Shown: positions 23,814-32,974 of the stretch, one piece after another
Layout of the letters: each line of letters starts with the position of its first letter
How positions within the stretch are numbered: position 1 is the first letter of the stretch
Assembly: GCF_004122735.1 (NCBI RefSeq)
Contig: NZ_SDIF01000049.1
Coordinates: 1-48,088 of the forward strand
Direction of reading: 5' to 3'
Length of the DNA: 48,088 nt
From: Streptomyces sioyaensis
Lineage (GTDB): Bacteria > Actinomycetota > Actinomycetes > Streptomycetales > Streptomycetaceae
Made by a program: the position numbers and the translations under genes
Notes under the pieces: generated by a model
The model's input: only the letters and a program-made list of their open reading frames with translations
Told to the model about the DNA's origin: nothing
Databases searched by the model: none

Positions 23814-24267
23814 GCACACCCCTGGAAGTAACATCAGCGGCCTCTGCCGCGGAAGAGATAAGGCCTGCAAGCTCCTTCGGCGGTATCGACCCGTACGGAA
23901 GGGCTTGCGCGTACCACGCCACTTTAGACGTTGGCCATTCGGCGATCTTCGCGGGGGTGGGGTCGTGTTGGGCGCCGGGGCGCGGGAGCTCCCGGGCACG
24001 TTTCCGCGCCCGTTCACCCGGCGTTCGGGAGGCGAACCGGACCGGTGCCCGGCAGTCTGGTCGTATGGCCGTCCGGGCCGGGAAGGCACGTGGTCCCGAT
24101 GTGGTTGCCCGGAGCGACTGCCGGCACGCCCCGCGCCCACCGACTGAGCGCCGGAAACTTCGACTGAGCGTCGAAAAGACGCACGCACTTGCGGGGGTAG
24201 GCTCGACACCGCCTGGCGGGCACACCGTCCGCGGCATTCGACATGTGGAGAGGAGCCCTGACTCAGG
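23814..24267. other. 454-bp divergent intergenic region between ctaB and tkt
   Basis: I see no convincing gene here. It must hold the promoters of ctaB (leftward) and of the pentose phosphate operon (rightward). A tandem 20-bp repeat lies at 24141-24180, and a possible -10 for tkt, TAGGCT, lies at 24198-24203. Confidence 0.6.
24141..24180 (+). repeat. Tandem 20-bp direct repeat upstream of the tkt promoter
   Basis: CGACTGAGCG is repeated exactly at 24141-24150 and 24161-24170. The full 20-base units agree at 15 positions. They end 17 bases before the possible -10 at 24198, a place suited to an activator or repressor of the pentose phosphate operon. Confidence 0.6.
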
Positions 24268-26367
24268 GTGAGCACCAAGCCGACCACCACAGATCTCGAG
24301 TGGACCGAACTGGACCAGCGTGCGGTGGATACCGTCCGTGTCCTGGCCATGGATTCCGTGCAGAAGGTCGGTAACGGCCATCCCGGTACGGCCATGAGCC
24401 TGGCGCCGGCCGCCTATCTTCTCTTCCAGAAGCTGATGCAGCACGACCCGGCGGACGCGAACTGGACCGGCCGCGACCGGTTCGTCCTCTCCGCGGGCCA
24501 CTCCAGCCTGACCCTCTACATCCAGCTCTACCTCGCCGGCTACGGCCTGGAGCTGGACGACCTGAAGGCGTTCCGCACCTGGGGCTCGAAGACCCCCGGC
24601 CACCCCGAGTACGGCCACACCACCGGCGTGGAGACCACGACCGGTCCGCTGGGCCAGGGGGTCGCCAACGCGGTCGGCATGGCGATGGCGTCGCGCTACG
24701 AGCGCGGCCTGTTCGACCCGGACGCGGCGGAGGGCACCTCGCCCTTCGACCACACCATCTACTGCATCGCCGGCGACGGCTGCCTCCAGGAGGGCATCTC
24801 CGCCGAGGCCTCCTCCCTGGCGGGCCACCAGAAGCTCGGCAACCTCATCCTGCTGTGGGACGACAACCACATCTCCATCGAGGGTGACACCGAGACCGCG
24901 GTCTCCGAGGACACCGTCAAGCGCTACGAGGCCTACGGCTGGCACGTCCAGCGGGTCGCGCAGCTGCCCAACGGCGACCTGGACCCGGTCGGTCTGGCCA
25001 GGGCCCTGGAGGCCGCCAAGGCCGAGACCGGGCGCCCGTCGTTCATCGCGATGCGCTCGATCATCGCCTGGCCGGCCCCGCACGCCCAGAACACCGAGGC
25101 CGCGCACGGCTCGGCGCTGGGCGAGGAAGAGGTCGCGGCCACCAAGCGCGTCCTGGGCTTCGACCCCGAGAAGTCCTTCGACATCGGCGACGAGGTGCTC
25201 AAGCACACCCGCGGCGCCCTCGACCGCGGCCGGGACGCCAAGAAGGAGTGGGAGAAGTCCTTCGCCGCCTGGCGCACCGCCAACCCGGAGCGCGCCGCGG
25301 AGTTCGACCGGATCGCCGCGGGCGAGCTGCCCGAGGGCTGGGAGGACCACCTCCCGGCGTTCGAGACCGGCAAGTCCGTGGCCACCCGCGCCGCGTCCGG
25401 CAAGGTGCTGCACGCCCTCGGCGCGGTGATCCCGGAGCTGTGGGGCGGCTCGGCCGACCTGGCCGGCTCGAACAACACCACGATCGACAAGACCTCCTCG
25501 TTCCTCCCGGCGGACAACCCGCTGCCGGAGGCCGACCCCTACGGCCGCACGATCCACTTCGGCATCCGTGAGCACTCCATGGCCGCGGAGATGAACGGCA
25601 TCACGCTGCACGGCAACACCCGTGTCTACGGCGGCACGTTCCTGGTGTTCTCCGACTACATGCGCAACGCCGTCCGGCTCTCCGCGCTGATGCACCTTCC
25701 GGTGACGTACGTGTGGACGCACGACTCCATCGGTCTGGGCGAGGACGGCCCGACCCACCAGCCGGTCGAGCACCTGGCCTCGCTGCGCGCCATCCCGGGC
25801 CTGAACATCGTCCGCCCGGCCGACGCCAACGAGACCGCCATCGCCTGGCGCGAGATCCTCAAGCGCTGGACGAAGGAGTACGGCGTGGGGGCCCCGCACG
25901 GCCTCGCGCTGACCCGTCAGGGTGTGCCGACGTACCCGGCCAACGAGGATGCCGCCAAGGGCGGTTACGTGTTGTTCGAGGCCGAAGGGGCCGACGGGGA
26001 CGCCGCACCGCAGGTCGTGCTGATCGGCACGGGCTCCGAGGTGCAGCTCGCCGTCGCCGCGCGCGAGCAGCTGCAGGCCGAGGGCATCCCCACCCGTGTG
26101 GTGTCGATGCCGTCGGTCGAGTGGTTCGACCAGCAGGACCAGACGTACCGCGACCGTGTGCTTCCCCCGTCCGTGAAGGCCCGTGTCGCCGTCGAAGCCG
26201 GCATCGGTCTGACCTGGCACCGTTTTGTCGGTGACGCCGGGCGCATCGTCTCCCTGGAGCACTTCGGTGCCTCGGCCGACGGCAAGGTCCTCTTCCGCGA
26301 GTTCGGCTTCACCGCCGACGCGGTCGCCGCCGCCGCCCGGGAATCGCTGGAAGCCGCCGCGCGCTGA
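24268..26367 (+). CDS. tkt: Transketolase
   Basis: Transketolase is a thiamine-diphosphate enzyme moving two-carbon units between pentose phosphates and glycolytic sugars. The 699-residue product shows VGNGHPGTAMSLAPAAYLLF, SAGHSSLTLYIQLYL, TTGPLGQGVANAVGMAMA, the ThDP/Mg motif IAGDGCLQEGISAEA through WDDNHISIEGDT, and later FGIREHSMAAEMNGI and THDSIGLGEDGPTHQPVEHL. The start is GTG 24268 (VSTKPTTTDLEW); the purine-rich GAGAGGAG lies a little far upstream. It heads the operon tkt-tal-zwf-opcA-pgl, which covers the oxidative and non-oxidative pentose phosphate pathway and supplies NADPH and erythrose 4-phosphate. Confidence 0.97.
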   Translation: MSTKPTTTDLEWTELDQRAVDTVRVLAMDSVQKVGNGHPGTAMSLAPAAYLLFQKLMQHDPADANWTGRDRFVLSAGHSSLTLYIQLYLAGYGLELDDLKAFRTWGSKTPGHPEYGHTTGVETTTGPLGQGVANAVGMAMASRYERGLFDPDAAEGTSPFDHTIYCIAGDGCLQEGISAEASSLAGHQKLGNLILLWDDNHISIEGDTETAVSEDTVKRYEAYGWHVQRVAQLPNGDLDPVGLARALEAAKAETGRPSFIAMRSIIAWPAPHAQNTEAAHGSALGEEEVAATKRVLGFDPEKSFDIGDEVLKHTRGALDRGRDAKKEWEKSFAAWRTANPERAAEFDRIAAGELPEGWEDHLPAFETGKSVATRAASGKVLHALGAVIPELWGGSADLAGSNNTTIDKTSSFLPADNPLPEADPYGRTIHFGIREHSMAAEMNGITLHGNTRVYGGTFLVFSDYMRNAVRLSALMHLPVTYVWTHDSIGLGEDGPTHQPVEHLASLRAIPGLNIVRPADANETAIAWREILKRWTKEYGVGAPHGLALTRQGVPTYPANEDAAKGGYVLFEAEGADGDAAPQVVLIGTGSEVQLAVAAREQLQAEGIPTRVVSMPSVEWFDQQDQTYRDRVLPPSVKARVAVEAGIGLTWHRFVGDAGRIVSLEHFGASADGKVLFREFGFTADAVAAAARESLEAAAR

Positions 26368-26401
26368 CGCCCGTACACAACAAGTAGGAGATGCAGAACC
26401 C

Positions 26402-27520
26402 ATGACAGACGCACTCAAGCGCCTCTCCGACGAAGGCGTCGCGATCTGGCTGGACGACCTGTCGCGCAAGCGCATCACGTCCGGCAACCTCGCAGAGCTG
26501 ATCGACCAGCAGCATGTCGTCGGTGTCACGACGAACCCGTCGATCTTCCAGAAGGCGATCTCCGCGGGCGACGGCTACCAGCAGCAGGTCGCCGACCTCG
26601 CCGCCCGCAAGGTCACCGTCGAGGAAGCCATCCGCATGATCACGACGGCGGACGTCCGCGACGCCGCCGACATCCTGCGCCCGGTCTTCGACGCCACCGG
26701 CGGCCAGGACGGCCGGGTCTCCATCGAGGTCGACCCCCGCCTGGCGCACAAGACCGTGCCGACCATCGCCGAGGCCAAGCAGCTGGCCTGGCTGGTGGAC
26801 CGTCCGAACACGCTGATCAAGATCCCGGCCACCAAGGCGGGCCTCCCGGCGATCACCGAGGTCATCGGCCTGGGCATCAGCGTCAACGTCACGCTGATCT
26901 TCTCGCTGGAGCGTTACCGCGAGGTCATGGACGCCTACCTCGCGGGCCTGGAGAAGGCCAAGGCCGCGGGCCTGGACCTGTCCCTGATCCGTTCGGTGGC
27001 GTCGTTCTTCGTCTCCCGTGTGGACACCGAGATCGACAAGCGCCTGGAGAAGCAGGGCTCGGACGAGGCCAAGGCCCTCAAGGGCAAGGCCGCGCTGGCC
27101 AACGCCCGGCTGGCCTACCAGGCCTACGAGGAGATCTTCTCCTCGGAGCGCTGGGCCGCTCTCGACAAGGCCGGCGCCCACAAGCAGCGTCCGCTGTGGG
27201 CCTCGACCGGCGTCAAGGACCCGGACTTCAAGGACACGCTGTACGTGGACGAGCTGGTCGCCCCGGGCACGGTCAACACCATGCCGGAGGCCACCCTGGA
27301 GGCCACCGCCGCCCGCGGTGAGATCACCGGTGACACCGTCCGCGGCCGGTACGACGCGGCCAAGGCCGACCTCGACGCGATCGCGGAGCTCGGGATCTCG
27401 TACGACGATGTCGTGCAGGTCCTGGAGGACGAGGGCGTGGAGAAGTTCGAGGCCTCCTGGATTGACCTGCTCAAGTCGACCGAGGCGGAGCTCAAGCGCC
27501 TCGCTCCCTCGGAGGGCTGA
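26402..27520 (+). CDS. tal: Transaldolase
   Basis: Transaldolase transfers dihydroxyacetone units from sedoheptulose 7-phosphate to glyceraldehyde 3-phosphate. The 372-residue length is that of the longer actinobacterial/cyanobacterial type. Motifs are GVTTNPSIFQKAI, RVSIEVDPRLAHKT, the Schiff-base lysine in NTLIKIPATKAGLPAI, NVTLIFSLERYREV and SVASFFVSRVDTEIDKRL. ATG 26402 follows tkt by 34 bases, with GGAG upstream. zwf begins 6 bases after its stop. Confidence 0.97.
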   Translation: MTDALKRLSDEGVAIWLDDLSRKRITSGNLAELIDQQHVVGVTTNPSIFQKAISAGDGYQQQVADLAARKVTVEEAIRMITTADVRDAADILRPVFDATGGQDGRVSIEVDPRLAHKTVPTIAEAKQLAWLVDRPNTLIKIPATKAGLPAITEVIGLGISVNVTLIFSLERYREVMDAYLAGLEKAKAAGLDLSLIRSVASFFVSRVDTEIDKRLEKQGSDEAKALKGKAALANARLAYQAYEEIFSSERWAALDKAGAHKQRPLWASTGVKDPDFKDTLYVDELVAPGTVNTMPEATLEATAARGEITGDTVRGRYDAAKADLDAIAELGISYDDVVQVLEDEGVEKFEASWIDLLKSTEAELKRLAPSEG

Positions 27521-27526
27521 TCTCCT

Positions 27527-29059
27527 TTGTCCGATGCACGCGGAGCCAACCCGCTTCGTGACCCCGCAGACCGACGGCTCCCGCGTATCGCGGGGCCGTC
27601 GGGCCTGGTCATCTTCGGTGTCACGGGCGATTTGTCCCGTAAAAAGCTGATGCCTGCCGTCTACGACCTGGCCAACCGCGGTCTGCTCCCGCCGGGTTTC
27701 TCGCTCATCGGGTTCGCCCGTCGCGAGTGGGAGCACGAGGACTTCGCGCAGGAGGTGTACGAGGCGGTCAAGCAGCACTCCCGTACGCCGTTCCGCGAGG
27801 AGGTCTGGCAGCAGCTGGTCCAGGGCTGCCGCTTCGTCCAGGGCACCTTCGACGACGACGACGCCTTCGACACGCTCAAGCAGACGATAAACGAGCTCGA
27901 CAAGGCCCAGGGCACCGGCGGCAACTTCGCCTTCTACCTCTCGGTGCCGCCGAAGTTCTTCCCCAAGGTCGTCCAGCAGCTGAAGAAGCACGGGCTGGCC
28001 GACCAGAAGGAGGGCTCCTGGCGCCGCGCCGTCATCGAGAAGCCCTTCGGTCACAACCTGGAGAGCGCCCAGGAGCTCAACCGGATCGTCCACGACGTCT
28101 TCCCGACGAACGAGGTCTTCCGGATCGACCACTACCTGGGCAAGGAGACGGTCCAGAACATCCTGGCGCTGCGGTTCGCCAACACGATGTTCGAGCCGCT
28201 GTGGAACCGCAGCTATGTCGACCACGTCCAGATCACCATGGCCGAGGACATCGGCATCGGCGGCCGGGCCGGCTACTACGACGGCATCGGCGCCGCCCGG
28301 GACGTCATCCAGAACCACCTCCTCCAGCTGCTCGCGCTGACCGCCATGGAGGAGCCGTCCTCCTTCGAAGCGGACGCGCTGGTCGCCGAGAAGACCAAGG
28401 TGCTGGGCGCGGTCAAGATCCCCAAGGATCTCGGCAAGGAGACCGTCCGGGGGCAGTACGCGGCGGGCTGGCAGGGCGGCGAGAAGGCCGTCGGCTACCT
28501 GGAGGAAGACGGCATCGACCCCAAGTCGAAGACCGACACCTACGCCGCGATCAAGCTGCAGATCGACAACCGCCGCTGGGCGGGCGTCCCCTTCTATCTG
28601 CGCACCGGCAAGCGCCTGGGCCGCCGGGTCACCGAGATCGCGGTGGTCTTCCAGCGCGCCCCGCACTCCCCCTTCGACCACACCGCCACCGAGGAGCTGG
28701 GGCAGAACGCCCTGGTCATCCGGGTGCAGCCGGACGAGGGCGTGACCGTGCGGTTCGGTTCGAAGGTGCCCGGCACCTCGATGGAGGTGCGGGACGTCTC
28801 GATGGACTTTGCCTACGGCGAGTCCTTCACGGAGTCCAGCCCCGAGGCGTACGAGCGCCTGATCCTGGACGTTCTGCTGGGTGACGCCAACCTCTTCCCG
28901 CGGCTGGAGGAGGTCGAACAGTCCTGGCGGATCCTCGACCCGATCGAGGTGTACTGGGAGAAGCACGGCAAGCCCGCGCAGTATCCGGCGGGCACCTGGG
29001 GTCCCACCGAGGCGGACGAAATGCTCGCACGAGACGGACGGAGCTGGCGCCGGCCATGA
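27527..29059 (+). CDS. zwf: Glucose-6-phosphate dehydrogenase
   Basis: Zwf oxidises glucose 6-phosphate to 6-phosphogluconolactone, making NADPH. The 510-residue protein has the dinucleotide motif VIFGVTGDLSRKKLMPA, the catalytic segment VFRIDHYLGKETVQNIL, the substrate region FGHNLESAQ preceded by VIEKP, and RTGKRLGRRVTEIAVVF. The start appears to be TTG 27527 (SDARGANPLRDPADRR); GGAGGG lies at 27511-27516 and no in-frame ATG or GTG exists before the conserved core. The opcA start overlaps its stop by four bases. Confidence 0.96.
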   Translation: MSDARGANPLRDPADRRLPRIAGPSGLVIFGVTGDLSRKKLMPAVYDLANRGLLPPGFSLIGFARREWEHEDFAQEVYEAVKQHSRTPFREEVWQQLVQGCRFVQGTFDDDDAFDTLKQTINELDKAQGTGGNFAFYLSVPPKFFPKVVQQLKKHGLADQKEGSWRRAVIEKPFGHNLESAQELNRIVHDVFPTNEVFRIDHYLGKETVQNILALRFANTMFEPLWNRSYVDHVQITMAEDIGIGGRAGYYDGIGAARDVIQNHLLQLLALTAMEEPSSFEADALVAEKTKVLGAVKIPKDLGKETVRGQYAAGWQGGEKAVGYLEEDGIDPKSKTDTYAAIKLQIDNRRWAGVPFYLRTGKRLGRRVTEIAVVFQRAPHSPFDHTATEELGQNALVIRVQPDEGVTVRFGSKVPGTSMEVRDVSMDFAYGESFTESSPEAYERLILDVLLGDANLFPRLEEVEQSWRILDPIEVYWEKHGKPAQYPAGTWGPTEADEMLARDGRSWRRP

Positions 29060-30084
29060 AGATCGATCTGACGGAAACCACGTCCAGCAAGATCAACAAG
29101 GCGCTGGTCCAGGGCCGTCGCGCCGTCGGCACGCCCGCCATCGGCATGGTGCTCACCCTCGTCATCGTCACCGACGAGGAGAACGCCTACGACGCCCTCA
29201 AGGAGGCCACCGAGGCGTCGCGTGAGCACCCCTCCCGCACCCTCGTCGTCATCAAGCGGGTCAGCCGGTCGCCGCGCGACCGCGCCAAGGCCCGCCTGGA
29301 CGCCGAGGTGCGGGTCGGCACGGACGCCGGCACCGGCGAGACGGTCATACTCCGGCTCTACGGCGAGGTCATCGACCACGCCCAGTCCGTGGTGCTGCCG
29401 CTGCTGCTGCCGGATGCCCCGGTCGTGGTCTGGTGGGCGGTCAACGCCCCGCTGGACCCCGCCAAGGATCCGCTCGGTGCGCTGGCCCAGCGCCGGGTCA
29501 CCGACGCCTACGCCGCCGAGCAGCCCGTCCGGGAGCTGTCCGCCCGCGCGGAGAGCTACACGCCGGGCGACACCGATCTGTCCTGGACGCGGATCACGCC
29601 GTGGCGCTCGATGCTGGCGGCGGCGCTCGACCAGGCCCCGTGCACGGTCAGCTCGGCCGAGGTCGAGGGCGAGGAGTTCAACCCCAGCTGCGAGTTGCTC
29701 GCCATGTGGCTGGCCGACCGGCTGAAGGTTCCGGTCACCCGCAAGGTGTCCGGCGGCCCCGGCCTGACCGCCGTACGGATGGAGTCCAGCATCGGCTCGA
29801 TCGTGCTGGACCGCCCGGACGGCTCGCTGGCCACGCTCTGCACGCCCCACCAGCCGGACCGCGCGGTGGCGCTCAAGCGGCGGGACACCGCGGAGCTGCT
29901 CGCCGAGGAGCTGCGCCGGCTCGACCCGGACGACATCTACGCCGCCGCGCTCAAGTACGGCGTGGACCGGCTCGGTGAGGGCAAGGACTCCGCACCGGCG
30001 GCCGGGGAGCCGGCGGCGGCCGGGAGCGCCACGGCCAAGCCCGCGGCGAAGAAGGCGCCCGCCAAGAAGGCGGCCGCCAAGTGA
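29056..30084 (+). CDS. opcA: Glucose-6-phosphate dehydrogenase assembly protein OpcA
   Basis: OpcA assists assembly or redox activation of glucose-6-phosphate dehydrogenase and always accompanies zwf in actinobacteria and cyanobacteria. The 342-residue product has the family segments RAVGTPAIGMVLTLVIVTDE, HPSRTLVVIKR, DAPVVVWWAVNAP, LSWTRITPWRSMLAAALDQ and EFNPSCELLAMWLADRL. It ends in a Lys/Ala/Pro tail (AAKKAPAKKAAAK) typical of streptomycete copies. ATG 29056 overlaps the zwf stop (ATGA), and pgl overlaps its own stop (GTGA). Confidence 0.94.
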   Translation: MKIDLTETTSSKINKALVQGRRAVGTPAIGMVLTLVIVTDEENAYDALKEATEASREHPSRTLVVIKRVSRSPRDRAKARLDAEVRVGTDAGTGETVILRLYGEVIDHAQSVVLPLLLPDAPVVVWWAVNAPLDPAKDPLGALAQRRVTDAYAAEQPVRELSARAESYTPGDTDLSWTRITPWRSMLAAALDQAPCTVSSAEVEGEEFNPSCELLAMWLADRLKVPVTRKVSGGPGLTAVRMESSIGSIVLDRPDGSLATLCTPHQPDRAVALKRRDTAELLAEELRRLDPDDIYAAALKYGVDRLGEGKDSAPAAGEPAAAGSATAKPAAKKAPAKKAAAK

Positions 30085-30863
30085 GTGCTCCGCAGGTTGT
30101 CGTCCACCGCGACAAGGAGCTGATGGCCAAGGCGGCGGCGGCCCGGCTGATCACCAAGATCGTGGATGCCCAGGCCGCCCGCGGCTCCGCATCCGTGGTG
30201 CTGACCGGCGGGCGCAACGGCAACGGGCTGCTCGCGGCCGTCGCCGAGGCGCCCGCGCGGGACGCGGTGGACTGGACCCGGCTCGATCTGTGGTGGGGCG
30301 ACGAGCGGTTCGCTCCGGACGGCGATCCTGAGCGCAACTACACCCAGGCCCGGGAGGTGCTGCTGGACAGCGTCCCGCTGAATCCGGCCCGGGTGCATCC
30401 GATGCCCCCGTCGGACGGCCGGTACGGCAAGGACGCCGACGCCGCCGCCGAGGCGTACGCGGACGAACTCGCCGCCGCCGCGGGGCCCGAGGACCACGGC
30501 CCGGTGCCGTCCTTCGACGTGCTGCTGCTGGGCGTCGGCCCGGACACCCATGTCGCCTCGCTCTTCCCGGAGCTGCCGGCCGTCTACGAGCAGGAGCGGA
30601 CGGTGGTCGGCGTGCACGGTGCGCCGAAGCCGCCGCCGACCCGTACCTCGCTGACCCTGCCCGCGATCCGCGCGGCGCGGGAGGTCTGGCTGCTGGCGGC
30701 CGGCGCGGACAAGGCCAACGCCGCGGCCATCGCCCTGTCCGGCGCCGGCGAGGTCCAGGCTCCGGCGGCCGGTGCCCGCGGCCGCAGCCGGACGCTGTGG
30801 CTGCTGGACGAGGCGGCGGCGGCACAGCTGCCGCGCGGGCTCTATCCGCCGGCCTCGGCCTGA
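30081..30863 (+). CDS. pgl: 6-phosphogluconolactonase
   Basis: Pgl hydrolyses 6-phosphogluconolactone, the product of Zwf. The 260-residue protein belongs to the NagB-like DevB family: ASVVLTGGRNGNGLLAAV, WTRLDLWWGDERFAPDGDPERNY, FDVLLLGVGPDTHVASLFP, PPPTRTSLTLPAIRAAREVWLLAAGADKA. In many homologues the LLGVGPDGHIASLFP motif has a Gly-His pair; here it is Thr-His. The start is GTG 30081, overlapping the opcA stop by four bases. It is the last gene of the operon and is followed by a strong bidirectional hairpin. Confidence 0.94.
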   Translation: MSAPQVVVHRDKELMAKAAAARLITKIVDAQAARGSASVVLTGGRNGNGLLAAVAEAPARDAVDWTRLDLWWGDERFAPDGDPERNYTQAREVLLDSVPLNPARVHPMPPSDGRYGKDADAAAEAYADELAAAAGPEDHGPVPSFDVLLLGVGPDTHVASLFPELPAVYEQERTVVGVHGAPKPPPTRTSLTLPAIRAAREVWLLAAGADKANAAAIALSGAGEVQAPAAGARGRSRTLWLLDEAAAAQLPRGLYPPASA

Positions 30864-30898
30864 GCGGTCCGTCCCGAACGGTCCGGCCCGGCAGCAGA

Positions 30899-30934
30899 AG
30901 GCCCCGCACCCCTCCCAGGGAGTGCGGGGCCTTC
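30899..30934. terminator. Bidirectional terminator between pgl and pgi
   Basis: A perfect 12-bp stem (30899-30910 with 30923-30934) is extended by an inner CCCT/AGGG pairing. AAGG at one end and CCTT at the other give short A and T ends in either direction. It lies in the convergent gap. Confidence 0.85.
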
Positions 30935-30970
30935 GGCGTCACGGCAGCGCGCCGGCGGGACCCTTCCGGA

Positions 30971-32635
30971 TCAACGCCCGCGCAGTGCACGGTACTTGGC
31001 GACCAGACCGGCCGTCGAGGCGTCCAGCCCCGGCACCTCCGCGCCGTCGGTCAGCGCCGGCTCGACCCGCTTGGCCAGGACCTTGCCCAGCTCCACGCCC
31101 CACTGGTCGAAGGAGTCGATGTTCCAGACCGCGCCCTGGACGAACACCTTGTGCTCATAGAGCGCGATCAACTGGCCCAGCACGGACGGGCTGAGCTCCT
31201 TGGCCAGGATGGTGGTGGTGGGGCGGTTGCCCGGGAAGGTCTTGTGCGGGACCAGTTCCTCGGCCACGCCCTCGGCCCGCACCTCGTCCGGCGTCTTGCC
31301 GAAGGCCAGCGCCTGGCCCTGGGCGAAGAGGTTGGCCATCAGCAGGTCGTGCTGGGGCACCAGGCCGGGCTGCAGATCGGCGACCGGCTCGGCGAAGCCC
31401 AGGAGGTCGGCCGGGATCAGCTTGGTGCCCTGATGGAGCAGCTGGTAGTAGGCGTGCTGACCGTTGGTGCCCGGCGTGCCCCAGACGACGGGGCCGGTCT
31501 GCCAGGTGACCCGGTGTCCCTCACGGTCCACCGACTTGCCGTTGGACTCCATGTCCAACTGCTGGAGATACGCGGTGAACTTGGAGAGGTAGTGGCTGTA
31601 GGGCAGCACGGCGTGGGACTGGGCGTCCCAGAAGTTGCCGTACCAGATGCCCAGCAGGCCCAGCAGCAGCGGGGCGTTCTCGTGGAGCGGGGCGGAGCAG
31701 AAGTGCTCGTCGACGAGGTGGAAGCCGGCCAGCATCTCGCGGAACCGCTCGTGGCCGATCGCGACCATCAGCGACAGGCCGATGGCGGAGTCGAAGGAGT
31801 AACGGCCGCCGACCCAGTCCCAGAACTCGAACATGTTGTCCGGGTTGATGCCGAACTCCGTCACCTTCTCGGCGTTGGTCGACAGCGCCACGAAGTGCTG
31901 GGCGACGGCCGCTCCCCCTTCGGCGCCCAGCCCGCTCAGCAGCCAGTCGCGGGCCGACGTGGCATTGGTGATGGTCTCGATGGTGGTGAAGGTCTTCGAG
32001 GCGATGATGAACAGCGTCTCGGCCGGGTCCAGATCGCGGACCGCCTCGTGCAGATCGGCACCGTCCACATTGGAGACGAAGCGGAACTGCATGTCCCGGT
32101 GGGTGTAGGCACGCAGCGCCTCGAACGCCATCGCCGGGCCCAGGTCGGAGCCGCCGATACCGATGTTGACGACGGTCTTGATGCGCTTGCCGGTGTGGCC
32201 CTTCCAGTCGCCCGAGCGGACCCGGTCGGCGAAGGTGCCCATCTTCGTCAGGACGGACTGCACCGCGGGGGTGACGTTCTCCCCGTCGCTCTTGATGACC
32301 GCCGAGCCGGGCGCGCGCAGCGCGGTGTGCAGCACGGAGCGCTGCTCGGTGATGTTGATCTTTTCGCCGCGGAACATCGCGTCCCGCAGCTCCGCCACGC
32401 CGGCCGCCGTGGCGAGTTCGCCCAGCAGCCGCAGCGTCTCGTCGGTGACCAAGTGCTTGGAGTAGTCGAGGTGCAGCTCGCCCACCTGGAGGGTGTAGCG
32501 CTCGGCGCGCCCCGGATCCCGCTCGAACAGCTCGCGCAGATGCACCTTCCCCAGCTGCTCGCGGTGCTTGCCCAGCGCGGTCCACTCGGGCAACTGGTCG
32601 AGCCTGCTGCGGCCTTCTGCGTTCATCTCGGACAT
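30971..32635 (-). CDS. pgi: Glucose-6-phosphate isomerase
   Basis: Pgi interconverts glucose 6-phosphate and fructose 6-phosphate, linking glycolysis to the pentose phosphate pathway encoded next to it. The 554-residue protein has signature 1 VNIGIGGSDLGPAMAFEAL, IIASKTFTTIETITNA, GGRYSFDSAIGLSLMVAIG, the signature-2-like GQHAYYQLLHQGTKLIPADL and NSFDQWGVELGK-type end (here IDSFDQWGVELGKVLA). ATG 32635 (MSEMNAEGR) has AGAAGG four bases upstream; ATG 32626 is the other option. Confidence 0.96.
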   Translation of the reverse strand: MSEMNAEGRSRLDQLPEWTALGKHREQLGKVHLRELFERDPGRAERYTLQVGELHLDYSKHLVTDETLRLLGELATAAGVAELRDAMFRGEKINITEQRSVLHTALRAPGSAVIKSDGENVTPAVQSVLTKMGTFADRVRSGDWKGHTGKRIKTVVNIGIGGSDLGPAMAFEALRAYTHRDMQFRFVSNVDGADLHEAVRDLDPAETLFIIASKTFTTIETITNATSARDWLLSGLGAEGGAAVAQHFVALSTNAEKVTEFGINPDNMFEFWDWVGGRYSFDSAIGLSLMVAIGHERFREMLAGFHLVDEHFCSAPLHENAPLLLGLLGIWYGNFWDAQSHAVLPYSHYLSKFTAYLQQLDMESNGKSVDREGHRVTWQTGPVVWGTPGTNGQHAYYQLLHQGTKLIPADLLGFAEPVADLQPGLVPQHDLLMANLFAQGQALAFGKTPDEVRAEGVAEELVPHKTFPGNRPTTTILAKELSPSVLGQLIALYEHKVFVQGAVWNIDSFDQWGVELGKVLAKRVEPALTDGAEVPGLDASTAGLVAKYRALRGR

Positions 32636-32913
32636 CTGCCTTCTTCGTCTCGTAGCGGCCCCGCCGTCTCCCAACCTAATTGATCAGCGCGCGGTAGGAG
32701 GTATCTGTCCACCGCCGGACGAGGCGCTGTCGGCGGCCTGAAGAACAGGTATCGGCGCACCGGCACCCAGCTCGTCATCCCGCCCCGTCCGCATCGTGCG
32801 CATACGGAAAACGGTACGGGCGACCACTGACAGTCGCCCCCGAGCGGCCGCCGCATCCGCCGCCCCCACTGCGCCCGGAGTTGACCGGCCGACCCACGAG
32901 GGCGCACCTACGC
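32636..32913. other. Upstream region of pgi without a convincing gene
   Basis: About 280 bases lie between pgi and the next terminator. An open frame reading leftward (32684-32869) has rare codons such as ATA and no ribosome site, so I do not call it. On the minus strand TAGGTT near 32680 may be a pgi -10; no clear -35 is seen. Confidence 0.45.
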
Positions 32914-32958
32914 GGCCGGCCCGGCCGGAGGGTGCTGTCCCCTCCGGCCGGGCCGGCC
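32914..32958 (-). terminator. Terminator of the RbpA-family gene
   Basis: A perfect 19-bp stem (32914-32932 with 32940-32958) has a 7-base loop, starting 16 bases after the stop codon of the leftward gene at 32975. It is the most stable hairpin in the window apart from the edge artefact. Confidence 0.85.
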
Positions 32959-32974
32959 GGTGTGTGGTGCTCCG

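Noticed and set aside
32684..32869. Leftward 61-codon open frame upstream of pgi
   Set aside because: It has ATA and other rare codons, no ribosome site and no recognisable sequence; it looks like chance in GC-rich DNA.
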